In this document: positions 1 through 5,115 of the stretch, piece by piece
How positions within the stretch are numbered: position 1 is the first letter of the stretch
Layout of the letters: each line of letters starts with the position of its first letter
NCBI GenBank assembly: GCA_024280135.1
Contig: JAJRQS010000112.1
Span: forward strand, 1 to 5,115
Reading direction: 5' to 3'
Source of the DNA: Bacteroidota bacterium
GTDB taxonomy: Bacteria > Bacteroidota > Bacteroidia > Chitinophagales > Saprospiraceae
Length of the DNA: 5,115 nucleotides
Program-made: the position numbers and the translations under genes
The notes under the pieces: model-generated
Database searches by the model: none
What the model saw: only the letters and a program-made list of their open reading frames with translations
Told to the model about the DNA's origin: nothing

Positions 1-5
1 CCTCA

Positions 6-37
6 TTTGTAGAGTTACAATAAAAATGTTATATTTG
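6..37 (+). promoter_or_regulatory. Bacteroidota-type promoter upstream of the CotH-family gene
   Basis: A -33 box TTTG at 6-9 is followed by a 20-bp spacer and a -7 box TATATTTG at 30-37, which matches TAnnTTTG completely. This is the consensus architecture of the primary sigma factor in Bacteroidota. Transcription would be expected to start around 42-46, leaving a leader of only about 12-16 bases before the ATG at 58. The boxes are seen directly; the start site is inferred from spacing. Confidence 0.7.
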
Positions 38-57
38 TACCGTCAAACCGCAATCAC

Positions 58-2421
58 ATGAAACAGATATTGTTTTCGTGGCTTTTTTTTATGCTGGCAT
101 TCATGAGTTTCGCTCAAATGCCTCCTTCTGCACGTCATTTCTTTGATGTGGAGCCTAAGGGTGGGTTTTACGAAGAAAAAGTGGTTGTTCGTATCGAGGC
201 ACCAGATTCTGTAAAAGTTTTTTATACGACCAATGGCCAAATGCCCTCTGCTCGACAAAAGTCCTACTCAAATCCTTTCCGATTGTCTAACACAACAGTC
301 GTAAGAGTGCTTGCGGTCTTTCCAGACAAAACACGGAGGTATCGAGCTTATACCTATTTTATCAAAGAGCCTTCTTCGACTATTCCCGTTCTTTCGTTAG
401 CGTTGCCGCCAAATATTCTTTTTGATCCGAACAAAGGGATTTATGTAGAAGGAGCCAATTCTACTGGAGAAAAAGACTTTGGGGATGGGTCTAACTATTG
501 GACAAAGAAGGAAGTTCCCGTTCATTTTGAGTTTTTCGAGACAGATAGTACAGAAGTGTTTAATGGTTTGGTTGGGTTGCGGATTTTTGGGGGTATATCG
601 AGGACGTTTCCGCAAAAATCTTTTGCATTAGTTGCCCGAAAAAAATATGGAAAAAAATGGATAAAGCATCGCGTATTTGGTAAAAAGGGTTTACCGAAAT
701 TCAAATACTTGGTGTTGAGAAACTCCGGTAGTGACTGGGGATGTTCACACTTGCGAGATGGTTTTATGACTACTTTGGTGGAAGATTGGCACATTACCAA
801 ACAGGACTACCGACCCGCTCATTTATACTTGAATGGTAAGTATTGGGGGATATATAACATACGAGAAAAAGTCAACCGTACTTTCTTAGCGCAGCACTTT
901 GATGTAGATAAAAATGATTTGGATTTATTGGAGCATAGGATGTCTCTAAAAAAGGGAAGTACAAAAGGATATAAGCGTTTTATTAATTATATCAAAAGTC
1001 ATGATTTGTCGAAAGATAAATATTACCACTCGGTTGAGAAAATGATGGACATTGATAATTTTATGGATCTTCATATCGCTCAGATTTATTTTAATAACAC
1101 AGATGCAGGTGGTAATATTAAGTTTTGGAGACCGCATTTGGCGGAAGCAAAATGGAAATGGGTGCTGTATGATACGGACTGGGGATTTGGATTAGTGAAT
1201 AGGAAAGATTATCGTAATAATGCATTAAAAGACTTTACAGAAAAAAGTGACAAAGAATGGCCGCATCCCGAATGGAGTACTTTGATTTTGCGCAAGCTAT
1301 TAGAAAATAAAAAGTTTGAACGAAAGTTTATTAATCGTTTTTTGGATAGGTTAAATACTGATTTACAACCAGTAAAAGTGAAGAAACTTCTTGGGCAAAT
1401 GGCCAAAGTTATTCATCCTGAAATGCCTAGACAGTTTGATAGGTGGCACTTAAGTAAACGGAAATGGAAATCCGAATTGTCGAAAATGAAATATTTTGCC
1501 GAAAGGCGACCACACTACCTTATGAAGCATTTGAAACGAAAGTTTAATGTGAATGATTTAGTAGAAGTAAATATATACGCATCGAAAGGAGGTAAAGTAA
1601 TATTGAATGAAGAATTAAAAATAAAAGACGAGTTCACGGGAATGTATTTTGCGGAAGTCCCTATTTCTATTAAAGCGGTTTCAAAAAATGGATTTCGTTT
1701 TGTTGGATGGGAGGGGTTGGAAACAAAGAAAAAGACTATCTCTATTTCGCCTTCAGCGCTAGCACATGTTGAAGCTAAGTTTGAGCCTTATGTGCACCCG
1801 TTAGCCGAAAAAATTGTCATCAATGAAATCAGTGCTAATAATTTCAAAAGTGGAGATTGGATCGAATTATTAAATACCTCGAAGGGGAGTATTAATTTGA
1901 AGGGATTGATTTTGAGAGATAAGAAACACGAATTTATCTTGCCAGATGTAACGGTTGAAGGTGAAGGCTTTATTGTAATCTGTGAAGATACGATGACGTT
2001 TAGAAAAGTTCATCCAGACGTTATGAATTTAGTAGGAAGCATAGGTTTTGGATTTAACAAACATAAAGAAACCATCAGCCTTTATTCTGCTGATTATGCA
2101 GTGATTGATGAGGTAAAGTACCAGGTGCCACCCGCTGATGATTTTCAGACGATGGCATTGCTTTCGCCAAATTTGGATAATAATCAAATGGAAAATTGGG
2201 AAATCTTAGATGGAAATGGAACACCCGAAGCGATGAATCCCTATTATGTATTGAGTAAGATTCAAACTATTCGTACCTTTTATACCAAACTTGCTTTGAT
2301 GGTGGGAGTGGTCTTGATATTAGGTCTTGCTCTGTATGTCAAGCATGGCGGACAATTGCCGCTATGGCTGACAAGCCTACTAAGTCGAGTAAAAGGAAAA
2401 ATTAGATCCGCTTTACAGTAA
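58..2421 (+). CDS. Exported, membrane-anchored CotH kinase family protein with lamin-tail-like domain
   Basis: This is a 787-residue multidomain envelope protein. Residues 1-19 form a signal peptide, with probable cleavage SFA|Q. Residues about 28-102 resemble the chitobiase/beta-hexosaminidase C-terminal domain (FYTTNGQMPS, then a V-R-V-L-A-V strand). Residues about 150-495 are the CotH domain. Its signatures are GGISRTFPQKSF (178-189), HLYLNGKYWGIYNIREK (255-271), NNTDAGGN (346-353) and YDTDWGFG (371-378). CotH proteins are atypical kinases, first characterised as phosphorylating spore-coat proteins; K187, D349 and D372/D374 are candidate ATP- or metal-contacting residues by motif position. 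Residues about 502-577 resemble a divergent InlB B-repeat (GFRFVGWEG). Residues about 584-690 resemble a lamin-tail domain (INEISANN, DWIELLN, then LKGLILRD). A hydrophobic helix at about 744-761 precedes a short basic tail, so the bulk should face the periplasm, anchored in the inner membrane. No T9SS C-terminal sorting domain is seen. The ATG at 58 is the first after an in-frame TAG at 10-12. Domain identities are firm for CotH and moderate for the others; the substrate is unknown. Confidence 0.9.
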   Translation: MKQILFSWLFFMLAFMSFAQMPPSARHFFDVEPKGGFYEEKVVVRIEAPDSVKVFYTTNGQMPSARQKSYSNPFRLSNTTVVRVLAVFPDKTRRYRAYTYFIKEPSSTIPVLSLALPPNILFDPNKGIYVEGANSTGEKDFGDGSNYWTKKEVPVHFEFFETDSTEVFNGLVGLRIFGGISRTFPQKSFALVARKKYGKKWIKHRVFGKKGLPKFKYLVLRNSGSDWGCSHLRDGFMTTLVEDWHITKQDYRPAHLYLNGKYWGIYNIREKVNRTFLAQHFDVDKNDLDLLEHRMSLKKGSTKGYKRFINYIKSHDLSKDKYYHSVEKMMDIDNFMDLHIAQIYFNNTDAGGNIKFWRPHLAEAKWKWVLYDTDWGFGLVNRKDYRNNALKDFTEKSDKEWPHPEWSTLILRKLLENKKFERKFINRFLDRLNTDLQPVKVKKLLGQMAKVIHPEMPRQFDRWHLSKRKWKSELSKMKYFAERRPHYLMKHLKRKFNVNDLVEVNIYASKGGKVILNEELKIKDEFTGMYFAEVPISIKAVSKNGFRFVGWEGLETKKKTISISPSALAHVEAKFEPYVHPLAEKIVINEISANNFKSGDWIELLNTSKGSINLKGLILRDKKHEFILPDVTVEGEGFIVICEDTMTFRKVHPDVMNLVGSIGFGFNKHKETISLYSADYAVIDEVKYQVPPADDFQTMALLSPNLDNNQMENWEILDGNGTPEAMNPYYVLSKIQTIRTFYTKLALMVGVVLILGLALYVKHGGQLPLWLTSLLSRVKGKIRSALQ

Positions 2422-2486
2422 TGTTAAAAGCCAATATTATAACTAAAATTCAGTTGTATATATAGTGCTCACCAAAACAACTTTAA

Positions 2487-3527
2487 TTGAAATATCGATA
2501 CCTCTTTTTCAACGCATTGTTTCTTTTTTGCGCAAGCCAACTATCCGCCCAAATAGGAGGACATAAAGTTTTTAAATCTTTGGCTTTATCTCCTTCCGCT
2601 AGAGTCTCAGGACTCGGGTTAAAATTAATTACATTAGGAGAAGAGGATGTCTTGTTGACCTACGAAAATCCAGCTGTTGCGAACCCAAAGATGCATAAGC
2701 AAATCGCTTTCAACCATAATTTTTATCCAGGAGGAATTACACATGGCGTAGTGGCGGTTGGGTACGATGTCCCAAAACTAGCCATGACTTTTCATGGAGG
2801 TTTTAGATATCTAAATTATGGAAATATTCCTCAAGCAGATATTTATGGAAACAAAATGGGGGAGGTAGCCGCAGGAGAATGGGCGATACAAATGGGGGCT
2901 TCTAAGCCATTAAGTGACAAATGGCGGATGGGTATGAATTTGAATTTTTTGAATGCTCGGCTTGATGTGTATCGTGCTTCGGGCATGACAGCGGACGCAG
3001 GTTTCTTTTATGAAGATACGACGCGTCGGATAAATTTGGCACTTGTTATTAAAAATGTTGGGTCAGAATTATCCACTTTTGTGGGAGCAGAGAAAGGGGA
3101 GATGCCATTGGATGTGTCCATCGGTATTTCTAAAAGATTGGCTCATATGCCTATGCGTTTTAGTGCGACCATGCACCATTTGAATCAATGGGACTTGACG
3201 TATAAAGATCCTTCTGCCAAAGATGACATTATCATCATAGGGGAAACACCCAAGAAAGAAGGAGGTGCTAGAGCTGCTATTGATAATTTCTTTAGGCATA
3301 TGGTGTTCAGTAGCGAATTTCTTTTGGGGAAGTATGAACAAGTACGCCTGAGAGTAGGATACAATCATTTGATTAACAGAGAATTATCTGTTAAAGGGCT
3401 TAGAGGGGCTTCTGGGTTTACAGCTGGTATCGGTATCAAAATCAAGCGTTTTCGCTTGGATTATGGATATACCAATTATCATTTTGGAGGAAAGGCGAGT
3501 CATTTGGCCTTGTCTAGTCATTTTTAG
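2487..3527 (+). CDS. porQ: Type IX secretion system protein PorQ (outer-membrane beta-barrel)
   Basis: The 346-residue product matches the PorQ family in its N-terminal pattern after the signal peptide: IGGHKVFKSLALSPSARVSG, then a gly-rich turn, E-E-D-V and ENPAVANPKMHKQIAFNHNF. PorQ is a FadL/PorV-like outer-membrane barrel. In Porphyromonas gingivalis it belongs to the PorU-PorV-PorQ-PorZ attachment complex, which processes T9SS cargo and attaches it to surface lipopolysaccharide. Residues 1-21 are a signal peptide (probable cleavage LSA|Q). The protein ends in an alternating strand with terminal phenylalanine (SHLALSSHF), as expected for a BAM-assembled barrel. Its length is normal for the family. 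The start is TTG, immediately preceded by an in-frame TAA at 2484-2486. No ATG follows until about residue 68, so TTG is the only start that keeps the signal peptide. The gene lies 65 bp after the CotH-family gene, with no clear promoter or strong terminator between, so co-transcription is plausible. Confidence 0.9.
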   Translation: MKYRYLFFNALFLFCASQLSAQIGGHKVFKSLALSPSARVSGLGLKLITLGEEDVLLTYENPAVANPKMHKQIAFNHNFYPGGITHGVVAVGYDVPKLAMTFHGGFRYLNYGNIPQADIYGNKMGEVAAGEWAIQMGASKPLSDKWRMGMNLNFLNARLDVYRASGMTADAGFFYEDTTRRINLALVIKNVGSELSTFVGAEKGEMPLDVSIGISKRLAHMPMRFSATMHHLNQWDLTYKDPSAKDDIIIIGETPKKEGGARAAIDNFFRHMVFSSEFLLGKYEQVRLRVGYNHLINRELSVKGLRGASGFTAGIGIKIKRFRLDYGYTNYHFGGKASHLALSSHF

Positions 3528-3567
3528 CTGTAAGTAGGAATCGAGGAATTGAGCAAAAAAATAAGTT

Positions 3568-3586
3568 TTGTCAGGTAGAGTGACAA
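3568..3586. repeat. Inverted repeat TTGTCA-N7-TGACAA after porQ
   Basis: TTGTCA (3568-3573) and TGACAA (3581-3586) are perfect reverse complements separated by seven bases. The element lies 41 bp past the porQ stop and overlaps the position expected for the -33 element of the next promoter. It could be an operator for a dimeric regulator. It could also be a weak hairpin terminator, since a T-rich stretch follows, although the 6-bp stem is short and no uninterrupted U-run is adjacent. The repeat is seen directly; its function is not known and chance occurrence is possible. Confidence 0.35.
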
Positions 3587-3612
3587 TTTCTGTGATTTTT
3601 AGCCTAAATTTG
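3580..3612 (+). promoter_or_regulatory. Probable Bacteroidota-type promoter for the hydrolase-parA unit
   Basis: TAAATTTG at 3605-3612 matches the -7 consensus TAnnTTTG exactly. The -33 element is poor: the closest candidate is GTG within GTGAC at 3580-3584, about 20-22 bp upstream. Transcription would start near 3617-3621, giving a leader of roughly 45 bases. The weak -33 box together with the overlapping inverted repeat would fit a regulated promoter, but that is inference. Confidence 0.5.
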
Positions 3613-3662
3613 CATCAATCCCCTTATGGGAAAATTTATCTGTAACTATTAAAATAAAGTTG

Positions 3663-4352
3663 ATGAGCATTACTTTTTATGGTCATGCGTGTTTTGGTGT
3701 AGAAATAGCTGGATACCACTTGCTTTTTGATCCATTTATTACAGGTAATGAACTCGCTAAAGATCTTGATGTATCCACTATTCCTGCAGATTTTATCTTC
3801 TTGACCCATGGGCATGAAGATCATATTTTGGATGCTGAGGTGATTGCTAAGCGGACAGGGGCTAAAGTTATCGCCACATACGAAATCGTTACATGGTATG
3901 AGGCTAAAGGTGTTGCAGGACATCCCATGAATATTGGAGGTGCGTGGACATTTCCCTTTGGAAAAGTAAAGTTTGTTTCGGCCATACATTCGAGTACGTT
4001 GCCAGATGGAACGAATGGAGGAGTACCAGGCGGTTTTGTTGTGGAATCTGATGAAGGAAATTTTTATCATGCTGGAGATACGGCACTTACTTTTGACATG
4101 AAGACCATTCCACTGACCTGTGCTCCATTGGATTTTGCTATTTTGCCCGTTGGAGACAACTTTACGATGGGCTATCAAGATGCAACGATAGCTGCGGAAT
4201 GGATTGAAACAAAAAAAGTAATTGCTTGCCATTTTGATACTTTTGGGTATATTGTGGTGGATAGAGCGCAAGCTAGAGTTGCTTTTGCAAAAAAAGGAAT
4301 AGACTTGACCTTTTTGGATATCGGACAATCAATAGACAGTAAAGCGTTATAA
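3663..4352 (+). CDS. UPF0173-type metal-dependent hydrolase, metallo-beta-lactamase fold
   Basis: This 229-residue protein has the full set of metallo-beta-lactamase-fold metal ligands. They are H49-G-H51-E-D53-H54 (the HxHxDH motif, within FLTHGHEDH), H109 in SAIHSS, D139 in HAGDT and H190 in ACHFDTFG. The start ITFYGHACFGVE, the LLFDPFI strand (residues 20-26) and the short overall length match the UlaG-like UPF0173 family of soluble hydrolases that bind two metal ions. The family's physiological substrate is generally unassigned, so no reaction is claimed. There is no signal peptide or membrane segment, so the protein should be cytoplasmic. I chose ATG at 3663 over the adjacent in-frame TTG at 3660, since the family usually begins at this methionine; the difference is one residue. 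The gene stops nine bases before parA, suggesting a shared transcript. Confidence 0.88.
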   Translation: MSITFYGHACFGVEIAGYHLLFDPFITGNELAKDLDVSTIPADFIFLTHGHEDHILDAEVIAKRTGAKVIATYEIVTWYEAKGVAGHPMNIGGAWTFPFGKVKFVSAIHSSTLPDGTNGGVPGGFVVESDEGNFYHAGDTALTFDMKTIPLTCAPLDFAILPVGDNFTMGYQDATIAAEWIETKKVIACHFDTFGYIVVDRAQARVAFAKKGIDLTFLDIGQSIDSKAL

Positions 4353-4361
4353 AATAACATA

Positions 4362-5115
4362 ATGGGAAAGGTAATCGCAATTGCGAATCAAAAAGGAGGG
4401 GTTGGAAAAACTACAACAACTATTAATTTAGCTGCGGCAATAGCATTGTTGGAGAAAAAAGTACTCATCATTGATGCGGATCCGCAAGCCAATGCTTCGA
4501 CGGGGATTGGGGTAGTAGATTGTGAAGATTTGGCAGGTACTTATGAATGTCTAGTGGATGGGTTAGACCCAAATGAAGCCATTGTGGAAACAGAGACACC
4601 CTTTTTATATCTATTACCTTCTTCTATAGATCTCGTAGGAGCGGAGATAGAATTAGCAAATGTAGAAGAGCGCGAAAAAGTCATGCAAAAATTTGTCGCT
4701 AAGATTAAGGATAAGTTTGACTATATATTTATAGATTGCTTGCCTTCTTTAGGTTTGATCACGATTAATGCTTTGACGGCTTCGGATTCAGTTTTAATTC
4801 CAGCTCAGTGTGAGATTTATTCCTTTGAAGGGTTGAAGAAAATTAAAAGTACCATACAACTGGTTCAAGAGAATTTGAATGCAAATCTTACGATAGAAGG
4901 GATTGTCCTTTCAATGTATGATGCAAGATTGCGTTTAGCCAATATCGTGGTCAACGAAGTGCGTGAACATTCGGAAGATTATGTTTTTGAAACCATCATC
5001 CATCGAAATTCTAAGATAGCAGAAGCGCCAACGTTGAAGCAGCCGGTCATTATGTATGATGCTTCGAGTAAAGGTGCTACTAATTTTCTGAACTTGGCAA
5101 AAGAATTTATCCTAA
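4362..5115 (+). CDS. parA: ParA/Soj-type chromosome-partitioning ATPase, 3'-truncated by window end
   Basis: The reading frame is open from ATG 4362 to the window edge (251 complete codons plus one base, no stop). The protein is a deviant-Walker P-loop ATPase. It has KGGVGKTTT at residues 11-19, with the signature lysine K11, then [10 protein letters not shown] (35-44), [11 protein letters not shown] (121-131) and [16 protein letters not shown] (136-151). [17 protein letters not shown] (185-201) and [17 protein letters not shown] (232-248) match the C-terminal half of chromosomal ParA/Soj proteins. These usually number about 255-265 residues, so only a few residues are probably missing. ParA binds DNA non-specifically as an ATP dimer and, with ParB bound at parS sites, moves replicated origins apart. 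A parB gene is expected just downstream but lies outside the window. The spacing to the upstream hydrolase is nine bases with no Shine-Dalgarno sequence. The segment at 214-228 departs from the usual RNVRLSEAPSxG pattern. A plasmid or paralogous ParA cannot be excluded. Confidence 0.92.
   Translation, partial: MGKVIAIANQKGGVGKTTTTINLAAAIALLEKKVLIIDADPQANASTGIGVVDCEDLAGTYECLVDGLDPNEAIVETETPFLYLLPSSIDLVGAEIELANVEEREKVMQKFVAKIKDKFDYIFIDCLPSLGLITINALTASDSVLIPAQCEIYSFEGLKKIKSTIQLVQENLNANLTIEGIVLSMYDARLRLANIVVNEVREHSEDYVFETIIHRNSKIAEAPTLKQPVIMYDASSKGATNFLNLAKEFIL

Noticed and set aside
639..657. Two A7 runs, at 639-645 and 651-657, as possible programmed frameshift sites in the CotH domain
   Set aside because: They encode ordinary lysine-rich residues (KKYGKKW) in an AT-rich gene. 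The family match continues in the same frame on both sides, and no downstream stimulatory structure is evident.
2452..2482. Inverted repeat AGTTGT / ACAACT before porQ as a terminator or regulatory hairpin
   Set aside because: The stem is six base pairs and AT-rich with a 19-base loop and no T-run after it, so it is too weak to support a feature call.
2529..2531. Cys15 of PorQ as a lipoprotein lipobox cysteine
   Set aside because: The preceding residues LFLF do not fit a lipobox, and a better signal peptidase I site (LSA|Q) follows. PorQ proteins are barrel proteins rather than lipoproteins.
4238..4245. TACTTTTG inside the hydrolase gene as a -7 box for parA
   Set aside because: The octamer fits TAnnTTTG, but no TTTG or TTG lies at proper spacing upstream and it falls in conserved coding sequence, so it is probably coincidence.
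3636..4328. A 230-codon open frame on the minus strand opposite the hydrolase gene
   Set aside because: It lies almost entirely antisense to a gene with a complete set of metal-binding motifs, shows no recognisable domain, and has an irregular composition rich in S, I, F and C. It is best explained as a shadow of the coding strand.
5113..5115. TAA at the very end of the window as the parA stop codon
   Set aside because: It is out of the parA frame: 5115 is the first base of codon 252. The in-frame translation matches the ParA family up to the edge, so no frameshift is needed; the gene simply runs out of the window.

Overview
The window looks like chromosomal DNA from a member of the Bacteroidota. 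It is AT-rich and contains a PorQ-type component of the type IX secretion system, which is confined to that phylum. It also has Bacteroidota-style promoter boxes (TTTG, about 20 bp, TAnnTTTG), and no start codon is preceded by a convincing Shine-Dalgarno sequence. A more exact placement cannot be supported from sequence alone. Saprospiria- or Cytophagia-like lineages are only a guess.

All four genes are on the + strand and fill nearly the whole window. Positions 1-57 hold a well-formed promoter. Positions 58-2421 encode a 787-residue exported CotH-kinase-family protein. From N to C terminus it has a signal peptide, a chitobiase-C-terminal-like domain, the CotH domain, an InlB-B-like beta domain, a lamin-tail-like domain and a C-terminal membrane anchor. 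After 65 bp, 2487-3527 encodes PorQ, an outer-membrane beta-barrel protein that starts at TTG. A 134-141 bp gap follows with an inverted repeat and a probable promoter. Then 3663-4352 encodes a UPF0173-type metallo-beta-lactamase-fold hydrolase. Nine bases later, 4362 to the window end encodes a ParA/Soj-type ATPase that is cut off by the window edge. No gene-free stretch exceeds 300 bases.

The genes suggest two transcription units. The first is an envelope unit: a periplasm-facing CotH-like protein followed by PorQ, part of the machinery that attaches T9SS cargo to the cell surface. The second is a hydrolase-parA unit, in which parA probably depends on the hydrolase promoter and is presumably followed by parB outside the window. 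All four genes belong to recognisable families, so I see no clear undescribed system. The most interesting points are the inner-membrane-anchored multidomain CotH protein beside porQ, the tight hydrolase-parA pairing, and an inverted repeat at the expected -33 region of the second promoter.
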